A DNA stretch of 64,000 nt from Promicromonospora sp. AC04 (GCF_003058225.1 NZ_QBUG01000001.1:682001-746000); one strand, 5' to 3'; positions 34,955 to 42,785 are shown, counted from the first letter of the stretch. Notes: generated by a model from the letters alone, not told the origin. Numbers and translations: made by a program.

Positions 34955-35971
34955 TTGCCGATCACACTCCGCGATGTGGCAGAGAAAGCCCAGGTCTCGG
35001 TACGGACGGTGTCGAACGTCGTCGCCGGCTACACGCACGTCAGCGAGCAGACCCGAAACCGCGTGCAGGCGGCGATCGAGGAGCTCGACTACCGGCCCAA
35101 CCCCGTGGCCCGCACCCTGCGCACCGGTCGCACCGGCGTGCTGGCGCTCGTGGTCCCGGAAATCGACGTGCCGTACTTCGCAGAGCTCGCCCGGGAGGTG
35201 ATCGACGCCGCTGCCGAGCTCGGCTACCGCGTCATGGTCGACCAGACGGGGCACGACCACGAGCGCGAGCGCCGGCTGCTCACGGGCGCGGACCGCACCA
35301 TGCTGTTCGACGGCGTCCTGTTCAGCCCCCTGGTCACGCCCGGCGAGCTCGCGGAGATGGAGCCCAGCCGGAGCATGCCGCTCGTCCTGCTCGGCGAGCA
35401 CGACTTCGACGGCCGCTACGACCATGTGGCCATCGACAACGTCCGGGCCGCCCACGACGCGACCGCCCACCTGATCGCCAGCGGCCGCACCCGCATCGCG
35501 GCGATCGGCACGCAGCCCGACGAGGACTACACCACCCCGAGGCAGCGCACCCTGGGCTACGAGCGTGCGCTGCGCGAGGCGGGGATGACGCCCGAGCGCG
35601 AGCTCCTGCGCCCCGCCGCGCACTACCGGCGCGCGGACGGGTACGACGCCGCGGCCGCGCTGCTCGCCCTCCCCGAGCCGCCGGACGCGATCTTCTGCTA
35701 CTCCGACCTGCTCGCCATGGGCGCGATGCGCGCCGTCTTCGACGCCGGCCGCAGCGTGCCCGACGACGTCGCCGTGATCGGCATCGACGACATCGAGGAG
35801 GGCAAGTACTCCCACCCGAGCCTGTCCACCGTCTCGCTCGACACCCCGTTCATCGCCCGGCAGGCGGTGGGTCGGATCGCCGAGCGCATCGGCGACCCGG
35901 ACACACCGGCGATCGAGCTGACGGCTCCGCACACCCTGCTGGTCCGCGAGAGCACGGCGGTCCCGAGCTAG
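34955..35971 (+). CDS. LacI-family regulator of the GH2/ABC and sialidase-like locus
   Basis: 338 residues from TTG 34955, preceded by AAAGGGG at 6-7 nt. The N-terminal HTH is ITLRDVAEKAQVSVRTVSNVVAGYTHVSEQTRNRV and the hinge is VARTLRTGRTG. The effector domain ends DDVAVIGIDDIEEGKYSHPSLSTVSL. The protein sits between the divergent ABC operon and the downstream sialidase-like gene, and operator-like sites flank it on both sides. It probably represses both until a sugar is bound. Confidence 0.9.
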   Translation: MPITLRDVAEKAQVSVRTVSNVVAGYTHVSEQTRNRVQAAIEELDYRPNPVARTLRTGRTGVLALVVPEIDVPYFAELAREVIDAAAELGYRVMVDQTGHDHERERRLLTGADRTMLFDGVLFSPLVTPGELAEMEPSRSMPLVLLGEHDFDGRYDHVAIDNVRAAHDATAHLIASGRTRIAAIGTQPDEDYTTPRQRTLGYERALREAGMTPERELLRPAAHYRRADGYDAAAALLALPEPPDAIFCYSDLLAMGAMRAVFDAGRSVPDDVAVIGIDDIEEGKYSHPSLSTVSLDTPFIARQAVGRIAERIGDPDTPAIELTAPHTLLVRESTAVPS

Positions 35972-36002
35972 GCGTCGGCAGTTTGCCCCGCAAACTCGGC
36001 AC

Positions 36003-36046
36003 TTGGCACCGAGGTCGGCTCAGGCCTTGACCGACCTCGGTGCCAA
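36003..36046 (+). terminator. Terminator hairpin after the LacI gene
   Basis: Perfect 16-bp arms 36003-36018 and 36031-36046, with a 12-nt loop, lie 32 nt past the LacI stop. A smaller hairpin (GTTTGC/GCAAAC, 35981-35995) precedes it. It isolates the LacI transcript from the sialidase-like gene. Confidence 0.65.
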
Positions 36047-36124
36047 TGCCGACCTCACAGGAGAGTGCCGACCTGGGCCGACCGGCGGACATGGCTCGGT
36101 TCAGAAGTTGGTGGCAGCCACCCC

Positions 36125-36140
36125 TTGCAACGTGTGCACA
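36125..36140. promoter_or_regulatory. LacI operator O3
   Basis: TTGCAACGTGTGCACA matches the consensus TTGCAACGTNYGCAAA at 14 of 16 positions. It is 92 nt upstream of the sialidase-like start. Confidence 0.65.
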
Positions 36141-36159
36141 AGTGCGCCAAGGTTTGGTT

Positions 36160-36175
36160 TTGCAACGTCCGCAAA
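36160..36175. promoter_or_regulatory. LacI operator O4
   Basis: TTGCAACGTCCGCAAA matches the consensus fully and is 57 nt upstream of the sialidase-like gene. With O3 it makes a paired site (35 bp apart, start to start), suggesting cooperative repression. Confidence 0.7.
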
Positions 36176-36231
36176 AGGACGGAGCGCACCACAGCCCGGA
36201 CATCACCTGCACGACAAGGAGGTCCTGCACC

Positions 36232-38037
36232 ATGTCTCGACACCTCATGACCCCGCGGCGATCCGCCGCACTGACCGCCGTCCTCGCCGCGGCGTTCGCG
36301 CTCGCCGGGGCGCCCGCCGGCACGACGGCGGCACCGGAACCGACGGCAGCCGCGCCCGCCGTCGGCTCGCCCACCGTCGACTCGCCCACCGTCGACTCGC
36401 CCGCCGTCAGGCCGTCCGCCGTCGGCTCGTCCGCTGCGGGTCCGGCCGCGTCATCGGCGGCGCCGTCCGACGGGCTCGCCCCATCCGCCCTGCCCGGCAC
36501 AGTGCTCTACAGCCCCGACCTGGGCCAGCACCCGAGCGGGACCGCGGGGTACCCCCGCGCGATCCGGCTCGACCACGACCAGAGCAGCAACCAGACGATG
36601 CTCGCCACGTTCGCCCGGGGCGGCACCGGCTCCCCCGCGACGCTGCCCGTCTACCGGAGCACCAACGGCGGCACCTCGTGGTCCCCCGTGTCCACCATCA
36701 GCTCGAACACGCCCGGCTGGGACATCGAGGCGCCCACCCTCTACGAGGTGCCCCGCAACATCAGCGGCCTTGCCGCCGGCGACATCCTCGCCGCGGGCAC
36801 CGCGTGGCAGGTCGGCGACTACAGCACGCAGAAGGTCGAGGTCTTCCGCTCCACGGACCGCGGGTCGACCTGGCAGTACCTGTCGATGTGCACGCAGACC
36901 TCGGGCCAGCCCGACACGTGGGGGCACGGCATCTGGGAGCCGGTCTTCCTGGTCACCGAGGACGACCGCCTCGCCTGCTTCATCTCGGACGAGCGCCCCG
37001 CGAACAGCCCGACCAACAACCAGGTGATCGGCCACTACACGTCGTCCGACGGCGGGCGGACGTGGAGCTCGTCCATGACCGTCGACGTCTCCTTCCCGGC
37101 CGACAACCTGCGCCGTCCGGGGATGCAGACCTTCGCCGCGCTGCCCGACGGCGACCACCTGATGTCGTACGAGATGTGCCGGGACGCCACCGATCCCGAC
37201 CACGCCTGCGAGGTCTACATCAAACGCAGCGCCAACGGGTCCGACTGGGGACCGGCCGGCGACGCGGGAACGCTGGTCCGCACCGCCGACGCGCGCGAGC
37301 TGCTGCACACGCCGTTCATCTCCTGGATCCCCGGCGGCGGTCCGAACGGGACGGTCCTGCTGTCCGGGCAGCGCGTCGTCGCCGGGCCCACCGGGAACAA
37401 GACCGTCCTGGCGGAGTCGGGGACGGTGCTGTTCGCCAACACCGCGCTCGGCACCGGCCCGTGGACCGAGGCGGCGACCCCGGTCACCGTGAACCCGACC
37501 GGCGGGTACGCCACAGGCGTGCCCTCGTGCCCCGGCTACTCCACCCCGGCGATCCCCCGCGAGGACGGGACCACCTTCCTCTACCTCGCCGCGACGTGGC
37601 TCGGCACCGGGAACCAGTGCGAGGTGCGGTTCGGGATCGGCTCGCTCCCCGGACCGACCGGACCTGTCGGCGCCCCGGGCGGCAAGTGCCTCGACGTCGA
37701 CACCAACACGGCGGCGAACGGGAACGCCGCCCAGCTCTGGGCGTGCGGCACCGCGACCGGCCAGACGTGGTCCGTCAGCACGGACGGCACCCTCCGCTCG
37801 TTCGGGAAGTGCCTCGACGTGGACGCCAACGGCACCGCCAACCACACCAAGGTCCAGCTCTGGGAGTGCAACGGCTCCGGGGCGCAGCAGTGGCGCGCCC
37901 GCGCGGACGGTTCGCTGCTCAACCCGCAGTCCGGCCGCTGCCTGGACCTCCCCGATGGCAACACCGCCGACGGCACCGACCTGCAGATCTACGACTGCAA
38001 CGGGCTCTGGACCCAGGTCTGGAGCGTCCCGCAGTAG
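36232..38037 (+). CDS. Secreted sialidase-fold (BNR/Asp-box) glycosidase with C-terminal ricin-B lectin domain
   Basis: 601 residues with AAGGAGG 9 nt before ATG 36232. The signal peptide (MSRHLMTPRRSAALTAVLAAAFALAGAPA) is followed by a low-complexity Pro/Ser/Ala linker with PTVDSPTVDSP. A six-bladed-propeller region shows Asp-boxes YRSTNGGTSW, FRSTDRGSTW and YTSSDGGRTW. The final about 130 residues are a CBM13/ricin-B trefoil (GKCLDVDTNTAANGN...QLWACG repeated three times with QxW). The sialidase-fold enzyme could be GH33- or GH93-like; substrate class is uncertain. Paired LacI operators upstream tie it to the GH2/ABC operon. Confidence 0.8.
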   Translation: MSRHLMTPRRSAALTAVLAAAFALAGAPAGTTAAPEPTAAAPAVGSPTVDSPTVDSPAVRPSAVGSSAAGPAASSAAPSDGLAPSALPGTVLYSPDLGQHPSGTAGYPRAIRLDHDQSSNQTMLATFARGGTGSPATLPVYRSTNGGTSWSPVSTISSNTPGWDIEAPTLYEVPRNISGLAAGDILAAGTAWQVGDYSTQKVEVFRSTDRGSTWQYLSMCTQTSGQPDTWGHGIWEPVFLVTEDDRLACFISDERPANSPTNNQVIGHYTSSDGGRTWSSSMTVDVSFPADNLRRPGMQTFAALPDGDHLMSYEMCRDATDPDHACEVYIKRSANGSDWGPAGDAGTLVRTADARELLHTPFISWIPGGGPNGTVLLSGQRVVAGPTGNKTVLAESGTVLFANTALGTGPWTEAATPVTVNPTGGYATGVPSCPGYSTPAIPREDGTTFLYLAATWLGTGNQCEVRFGIGSLPGPTGPVGAPGGKCLDVDTNTAANGNAAQLWACGTATGQTWSVSTDGTLRSFGKCLDVDANGTANHTKVQLWECNGSGAQQWRARADGSLLNPQSGRCLDLPDGNTADGTDLQIYDCNGLWTQVWSVPQ

Positions 38038-38042
38038 CCGAC

Positions 38043-38087
38043 CCGCGCCGGGCCGGCCCTCGACCCGCCTCACCGGTCCCGGCGCGG
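38043..38087. terminator. Terminator between convergent genes
   Basis: The arms 38043-38056 and 38073-38087 pair (CCGCGCCGGG plus CCGG, one bulged base) around a 16-nt loop. It lies between the sialidase-like stop and the DsbA-like stop. Confidence 0.55.
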
Positions 38088-38088
38088 C

Positions 38089-38739
38089 TCACTCGCCGAG
38101 CGCCCCCTCGACGGCCTGCGTGAGGCCGTCGGGGGTCTCGACCTCGAGCCGCTCGCCGTCGAGGAAGAACGTCGGCGTGCCGCTCACACCGAGCGCTCGG
38201 CCCTCGTCGAAGTCGCGCTGGACCCGTGCGGTGGTGGCGGGGTCGGCGACGGCGTCGTCGTACTGGTCCAGGTCGAGCCCGAGCTCCTGCGCGAACCCGC
38301 GGAACACGTCCGCCCTGGAGTCCTGCGCCTCGCCCCACTCGGCCTGCGTCTCGTACATCCGCTGGTACATGGGCTCGAGCTGTCCCTGCGCGGCGGCGGC
38401 CTCGACCGCGACGGCGGCGTTGGTGGAGTTGGTGTGCCCCGGGATCGGGAAGTAGCGCAGCACGAGCGTGAGGTCGTCGCCGTGCTCCGCGCGGAGCTGC
38501 TCGACCGTCGGGTAGTAGGCGCGGCACACCTCGCACTCGAAGTCGAGGAACTCGACGAGGACCGCCTTCTCGTCGGCGGCCTGGTTCAGGACGTGGCTGT
38601 CCTCGCGCACGACCTCGGCGTCGGCGGACTGCCTTTCGGGGCTGGTCAGGATGAACGTGACCAGGAGTGCGATCAGGGCGAGCACTCCGGCCAGGAGCAC
38701 GATTCGGAGCAGGCGCTGGGTAGTGCGCTGGGTGGTCAT
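38089..38739 (-). CDS. DsbA-family membrane-anchored thiol oxidoreductase
   Basis: 216 residues; GAGGA lies 5 nt before ATG 38739. One N-terminal TM anchor (LRIVLLAGVLALIALLVTFIL) precedes a thioredoxin-like domain of the DsbA/thioredoxin_4 type with the CEVC active site (Cys69 and Cys72 in LDFECEVCRAYYP) and the cis-Pro loop SGTPTFF. It acts outside the membrane, forming or isomerising disulfides or keeping thiols in metal or redox proteins reduced. It lies next to a small membrane protein and the ArsR/CDF pair, but shares no evident transcript with them. Confidence 0.85.
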   Translation of the reverse strand: MTTQRTTQRLLRIVLLAGVLALIALLVTFILTSPERQSADAEVVREDSHVLNQAADEKAVLVEFLDFECEVCRAYYPTVEQLRAEHGDDLTLVLRYFPIPGHTNSTNAAVAVEAAAAQGQLEPMYQRMYETQAEWGEAQDSRADVFRGFAQELGLDLDQYDDAVADPATTARVQRDFDEGRALGVSGTPTFFLDGERLEVETPDGLTQAVEGALGE

Positions 38740-38863
38740 GGGGTTCCTCTGCGGGTTGCGGGAAGGCGGAACGAAGGCAGGGCATGGCGCGGCCACGCCG
38801 TCGCGAGACGACGGACCGGGTGCGTGCGGGCGGACGACGTCGGCCACCCGGCTGCCGGCCGGC

Positions 38864-39262
38864 CTACGTGCGGCTGACTCCCCAGAGGACGGGATCGCGC
38901 GGCAGCGCGCGCACGAGCGTCCGCGCACCTGCCGGGCGGTCCCCCGCGAGAGCCATGGCCGGTGGGCCCACGCGGTACGTCGCTGCCCCTCGGGTGGCGA
39001 GGACGATCCCGGTGACCAGCAGCGCGCACAGGCACAGGAGGCCGATCGCCTCCGCGCCGTGGCCGGGATGGTCGGTCACTGCCGCGATGATCCTGTCGTC
39101 GGCCGCCGCCGTGGCGTGGTGCTCCGTCATCGACGCGACGGGCCCGTCGGTCGCGTGGCCGGGGACGGTGGTGCCCAGCAGCACGCCGAGCGCGAGCAGC
39201 AGCACGACGAGCGCGTACCGCACGGCGGACGCGCTCGTTCCAGGACGGGGCGAGGCGGTCAT
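38864..39262 (-). CDS. Small membrane protein (DUF6153-like)
   Basis: 132 residues from ATG 39262. One TM/signal helix (YALVVLLLALGVLLGTTVPGHA) is followed by a His/Met-containing loop (ASMTEHHATAAADDR, TDHPGHGAEA) and a second helix (IGLLCLCALLVTGIVLA). This two-helix His-rich pattern resembles the DUF6153 family of small actinobacterial membrane proteins. A metal link is suggested by its divergent neighbour, an ArsR regulator, but only inferred. No strong SD is seen. Confidence 0.6.
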   Translation of the reverse strand: MTASPRPGTSASAVRYALVVLLLALGVLLGTTVPGHATDGPVASMTEHHATAAADDRIIAAVTDHPGHGAEAIGLLCLCALLVTGIVLATRGAATYRVGPPAMALAGDRPAGARTLVRALPRDPVLWGVSRT

Positions 39263-39309
39263 GACGGGGGCGATGCTAGACGCACCTGAGCACGGGCCTG
39301 GTACCAATA

Positions 39310-39345
39310 GGTCAGCACATACTGTATGGTCAGCGCATGCTGACC
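39310..39345. promoter_or_regulatory. ArsR promoter/operator with GGTCAGC repeats
   Basis: The heptamer GGTCAGC occurs at 39310-39316 and 39328-39334, and its complement GCTGACC at 39339-39345, overlapping the ArsR ATG. CATACTGTAT between them supplies a -10-like element. It is compatible with autorepression by the ArsR protein. Confidence 0.5.
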
Positions 39346-39696
39346 CTTGCCTCGCGGCTGGACGTGATGAACCGGCTCGGCCGGGCGATGGCCGATCCGA
39401 CCCGCTCCCGGATCCTGCTGAGCCTGACCGAGGAACCGGGCTACCCGGCGCGGCTGGCCCGCGACCTCGACCTGACCCGGACGAACGTGTCCAACCACCT
39501 CGCCTGCCTGCGCGGCTGCGGGATCGTCGTCGCCACGCCCGAGGGTCGGCAGACGCGTTACGAGATCGCCGACCCGCACCTGACCCGGGCGATCGGAGCG
39601 CTCGTGGACGTGGTGCTCGCGGTCGACGACGGCGCGCCGTGCACTGACGAGAACTGCGACGTCCCGCTGTGCTGCGGCCCGGGGTCGATCGGATGA
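39337..39696 (+). CDS. ArsR/SmtB (CmtR-like) metal-responsive regulator
   Basis: 119 residues. The winged helix is ADPTRSRILLSLTEEPGYPARLARDLDLTRTNVSNHLACLRGCGIV. The C-terminal tail contains clustered Cys (APCTDENCDVPLCCGP), and the Cys of LACLRGC lies in the recognition helix, the pattern of Cd/Pb-sensing CmtR/CadC-like proteins. It is co-translated with the CDF transporter (ATGA overlap), so it likely derepresses metal efflux. Confidence 0.88.
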   Translation: MLTLASRLDVMNRLGRAMADPTRSRILLSLTEEPGYPARLARDLDLTRTNVSNHLACLRGCGIVVATPEGRQTRYEIADPHLTRAIGALVDVVLAVDDGAPCTDENCDVPLCCGPGSIG

Positions 39697-40388
39697 GCGC
39701 CGCGCTCGCGCCCGAGCGGGTGCTGGTGCTGCGGCGGCGCATCCGCTGGGTCGTCGCGATCACCATCAGCTACAACGTCGTCGAGGCGATCATCGCTCTC
39801 GCCGCGGGCAGCGTCGCGTCCTCCGCCGCCCTTGTCGGCTTCGGGCTGGACTCGATAGTCGAGGTGCTCTCCGCGGCAGCCGTCGCCTGGCAGTTCGCCG
39901 CCCCGGACCCCGAGGCCCGGGAGAAGACCGCGTTGCGGATCATCGCCGTCTCCTTCTTCGGCCTGGCGGCCTACGTCACCGTCGACGCCGCGCTCTCGCT
40001 GGCCGGTCTGCGCGAACCGGAGCACAGCCCGGTCGGGATCGTCCTGGCCGCGGTCAGCCTGGTGGTGATGCCGTTCCTGAGCTGGTTCGAGCGCCGGACC
40101 GGCCGGGAGCTCGGCTCCGCCAGCGCCGTCGCCGACTCCAAGCAGACCCTGATCTGCACCTACCTGTCCGCCGCCCTGCTGGTCGGGCTGCTGCTCAACA
40201 GCCTGCTCGGCTGGGCCTGGGCCGACTCGACAGCGGCCCTGGTGATCGCCGGCTTCGCGATCAAGGAGGGCGTCGAGGCTTGGAAGGGCGACTCCTGTGC
40301 AGTGCCCGTGGCCGCCCTGACCGGGGAGATCGAGGTCGAGCACGACCACCACCACGACGACCACGATCACCACGAAGGCCGCGGCTGA
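39693..40388 (+). CDS. Cation-efflux (CDF-like) transporter with His-rich tail
   Basis: 231 residues from ATG 39693, overlapping the ArsR stop by 4 nt. About six TM helices; the Asp-bearing segments GFGLDSIVEV and VADSKQT, then WADSTAALVIA, correspond to CDF metal-site helices. The C-terminus EVEHDHHHDDHDHHEG is His/Asp-rich and probably binds or buffers metal on the cytosolic side. Cation is likely Cd/Zn/Co, inferred from the ArsR partner. The C-terminal domain is shorter than in classic CDFs. Confidence 0.85.
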   Translation: MSAALAPERVLVLRRRIRWVVAITISYNVVEAIIALAAGSVASSAALVGFGLDSIVEVLSAAAVAWQFAAPDPEAREKTALRIIAVSFFGLAAYVTVDAALSLAGLREPEHSPVGIVLAAVSLVVMPFLSWFERRTGRELGSASAVADSKQTLICTYLSAALLVGLLLNSLLGWAWADSTAALVIAGFAIKEGVEAWKGDSCAVPVAALTGEIEVEHDHHHDDHDHHEGRG

Positions 40389-40452
40389 TCGCGTGCGCGG
40401 TCCGGGCCGGTCGATGATCTCCGGCGCCCGCTCCGCTAGTGTTGGCCCCGCT

Positions 40453-40893
40453 ATGAGCCTGACACGTCGCCTTCACCCGTTCCTCGCCGGTCCTCGGCGC
40501 GGTTCGGTGAGCGTCCTGACGGTAATGCTTCTCGTGCTCGCCGCCGTCACGGTGCACGCCCTGTGCAGCTTCCATCTGGACCCGCACACCAGCGCACAGG
40601 CGCACGACGGCGGCGAGGTGCTCGCAGCGCAAGGCGTCGCGAACACCCAGGATGCGGCCGTCGAGGTAGTCCCCGAACCTCTCGGCGGCGCCTCTCACGG
40701 CTGCTCCGACCGCCACTCGGCGGCGGTGCAGTGCGACCCGGTCCTGCCGCCGTCCCTGGTCCTGGCCGCCCTGCCGGAACCGGCCGTGCAGCGGCTCGCG
40801 CCGGTCACGGTGCACCGGGACCACCGGACGGCCTCCAGCGTGGCCGTCGCGGCCGCACCGTCGCTGCACGCCCTGGGGATCTCCCGGACGTAG
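40453..40893 (+). CDS. Small secreted or membrane-anchored protein of unknown function
   Basis: 146 residues from ATG 40453; TAGTGT (40437-40442) looks like a -10 ten nt upstream. The signal/TM segment is GSVSVLTVMLLVLAAVTVHALCSFHL, followed by a His-containing exported stretch (DPHTSAQAHDGG, GASHGCSDRHSAAVQCD), with three Cys in all. A metal-binding role is possible given the neighbouring ArsR/CDF pair, but no family is recognised. Its 5' end is copied, decayed, upstream of the second NlpC/P60 gene. Confidence 0.6.
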   Translation: MSLTRRLHPFLAGPRRGSVSVLTVMLLVLAAVTVHALCSFHLDPHTSAQAHDGGEVLAAQGVANTQDAAVEVVPEPLGGASHGCSDRHSAAVQCDPVLPPSLVLAALPEPAVQRLAPVTVHRDHRTASSVAVAAAPSLHALGISRT

Positions 40894-40896
40894 ACC

Positions 40897-40965
40897 GACC
40901 ACACCCGTCGACACCACGTCGTGTCGACGGTCTCGGCGCGCCCCGAACGGGACGCGTGTGTGGTC
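40897..40965 (+). ncRNA. Structured leader upstream of the first NlpC/P60 gene
   Basis: An outer stem GACCACAC/GTGTGGTC (40897-40904 with 40958-40965) closes two inner hairpins: a perfect 10-bp stem (40905-40914 with 40921-40930) and one at about 40937-40956 (CGCGCCCC...GGGACGCG, one mismatch). This is a three-way-junction shape. It could be a cis-regulatory leader or a complex terminator of the 40453 gene. It matches no riboswitch class I can recognise, including the c-di-AMP type often found before such genes. Confidence 0.45.
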
Positions 40966-40994
40966 CTACTCCGATCAGAAAGGTCCCAGCTTTC

Positions 40995-41816
40995 ATGGAT
41001 CCCAACTTCAACCCGACCACGCCCCAGCGTGGACGTGGCCGGCACCGGGCGCACCGCCCGGCCCTGGCCGACGTCGCCCGAGCCGCCACCGAACAGGCCG
41101 GCGCCATCGCGGGTCGCGGCGCGATGGTCGCGGCGGCCGGCTCCGGCCTGCTGCTGTCCCTGGTCGCCGCCCCCGCCCAGGCCGCACCGGCCACGGAGCT
41201 CAGCACGGCCCTGGGCGGCAGTCCGGTCAAGGGTGCGCTCAACTCGGCCGACCTGAACGCCCTGGCCGCGCAGGCCCGGGAGTCGGTCGCCGCCGCGCCC
41301 ATGGTGACCGTCGCCGCCGACGCGGAGCTGAAGGTCGAGACGTCGGCCGTCTCCGTGGTCTCCGCAGAGGAGAACGACGAGTACCAGGCAGAGCTCGCGG
41401 CGGAGGCCGAGGCAGAGGCCGCCGAAGCCGCGGCGGAGGCAGCAGCGGATGCGGCAGCGGCGATCGAGATCCCGGACTCGGCCAAGGGCTCCGCCGTCGT
41501 GTCGATAGCGATGCGGTACCTCGGGGTGCCGTACGTGTGGGGCGGGTCGACCCCTGCCGGGTTCGACTGCTCCGGGTTCACTTCGTACGTCTACGCCCAG
41601 GTCGGGATCGACCTGCCGCGCACCTCGTCCGAGCAGCGGTACGCCGGCACGGTCGTACCGTGGTCGCAGGCGCAGCCGGGCGACATGATCTGGTCACCCG
41701 GGCACATCGCCATCTACGTCGGTGACGGCATGCAGATCGAGGCCCCGGTCCCTGGCCAGACCGTCCGGTACAGCAGCATCTGGCAGTCCAACCCGACGTT
41801 CATCCGCGTCGGCTGA
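40995..41816 (+). CDS. Secreted NlpC/P60 cell-wall peptidase (first paralogue)
   Basis: 273 residues. The N-terminus is long and Arg/His-rich, then a Sec signal (MVAAAGSGLLLSLVAAPAQAAP). A linker with Glu/Ala coiled-coil-like repeats (AEAEAEAAEAAAEAAADAA) leads to a C-terminal NlpC/P60 domain: nucleophile Cys192 (FDCSGFTSYVY), His237 (SPGHIAIYVGDG), and the terminal polar region QIEAPV. It cleaves D-gamma-glutamyl-mDAP-type bonds in peptidoglycan by family. AAAGG lies about 13 nt upstream of ATG 40995. Its paralogue lies at 45483. Confidence 0.88.
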   Translation: MDPNFNPTTPQRGRGRHRAHRPALADVARAATEQAGAIAGRGAMVAAAGSGLLLSLVAAPAQAAPATELSTALGGSPVKGALNSADLNALAAQARESVAAAPMVTVAADAELKVETSAVSVVSAEENDEYQAELAAEAEAEAAEAAAEAAADAAAAIEIPDSAKGSAVVSIAMRYLGVPYVWGGSTPAGFDCSGFTSYVYAQVGIDLPRTSSEQRYAGTVVPWSQAQPGDMIWSPGHIAIYVGDGMQIEAPVPGQTVRYSSIWQSNPTFIRVG

Positions 41817-41824
41817 CGGCCGGG

Positions 41825-41856
41825 CGTGAGGGGCGGGCGCGAGCCCGCCCCTCACG
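41825..41856 (+). terminator. Terminator after the first NlpC/P60 gene
   Basis: Perfect 14-bp arms 41825-41838 and 41843-41856 with a GCGA loop, followed by TTCTCCCC. It is 9 nt past the stop codon, a strong intrinsic terminator. Confidence 0.8.
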
Positions 41857-41942
41857 TTCTCCCCAGCGGTCGGCGCATGCCTCCGTCAGGTGCGCCGGCC
41901 CGTTCGGCCAGATCCCGGGGCCCGCCACGGGCCGGCGGAGCG

Positions 41943-42782
41943 TCAGTCGTACTCCTCGCCCAGCGGGGTGGTGCCCGCCGCCCGGGCCGTGTCCGCAGGC
42001 ACGGTGCTGACCTCCACGAGCTCCTCCCGGCCTCCGCCTCCGGAGACGCCGAGGGCGAGCACCAGGCCGACGCCGGGAGCGTAGAGCTTGTACTCGAGCA
42101 CGTCGGGCTCGATGGTGATCGTGTCCTTGGTCAGCAGCGCGTGGTCGAAGTGTCCGGCCGGGACCTCGGCCTGCTCGTCGAGGCTGAGCACCTCGCCGTT
42201 GTCCTCCGCCTCGCCGGCGAGGTACTCCTGCCGGTAGGCCTGCCCGACGGCGGGTTCGCCCGGCATGATGACTCCCGCCAGGGCGCCGTCCACCCCGGCC
42301 TCGAAGGAGCCCGCCTTCGTCGTGACCTGGCCGTCCTCGAACTCGGCGGTGTCCTCGCCCAGGTACCAGATCGTGCCGGCGGAGTCCTGCGCGTACCAGT
42401 CGAAGGTGTCCTCCACGACCTCGCCGTCCTGGCTGACGGTGTCCCGGACGACGCGCGCCGTGACCCCGTTGGCGACCTCCTTGGTCACGCTCGTGGCGGT
42501 CACGACCACACGCAGCTCCTGGCCCTCCTCATCGGTCTCCCGGTAGACCCACCGCGTCCCCGGGTCCATCGGCCAGTACGTGTTGTCGATCTCGGTCGTG
42601 AAGTCGGCGGGGTCGAGGTCAGCCGGCTCGCCGGACCGCGGGAGGCCGGCATCGGCCGTCGCCGGCGCGCTCGGTGTGCTCGACATCCCCTCGTCCGGCC
42701 CGCAGCCGGCGGCCAGGACGAGCACCCCGAGCAGGCCGAGCGCCACCGGCCCCCTGCGCGATGGTCGCCGACCGGGCGCCAT
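41943..42782 (-). CDS. Lipoprotein of unknown function
   Basis: 279 residues. The lipobox VLAAGC (Cys27) follows a short Arg-rich start. The mature part begins with a Thr/Pro/Ala linker and a domain containing DNTYWPMDPGTRWVYRETDEEGQE and FDWYAQDSAGTIWYLGEDTAEFEDGQV, a recurring beta-rich domain of Actinobacteria secreted proteins. It follows the PepSY gene by 3 nt, so the two form one operon divergent from the OmpR-type two-component system. It may be an envelope-stress or signal-related lipoprotein, by context only. Confidence 0.75.
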   Translation of the reverse strand: MAPGRRPSRRGPVALGLLGVLVLAAGCGPDEGMSSTPSAPATADAGLPRSGEPADLDPADFTTEIDNTYWPMDPGTRWVYRETDEEGQELRVVVTATSVTKEVANGVTARVVRDTVSQDGEVVEDTFDWYAQDSAGTIWYLGEDTAEFEDGQVTTKAGSFEAGVDGALAGVIMPGEPAVGQAYRQEYLAGEAEDNGEVLSLDEQAEVPAGHFDHALLTKDTITIEPDVLEYKLYAPGVGLVLALGVSGGGGREELVEVSTVPADTARAAGTTPLGEEYD

Positions 42783-42785
42783 CGG

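Noticed and set aside
40890-40994. c-di-AMP (ydaO/yuaA) riboswitch upstream of the NlpC/P60 gene
   Set aside because: The characteristic conserved GGGGA-type core and pseudo-symmetric halves are not seen; only a local three-way fold. Reported as an unclassified structured leader instead.
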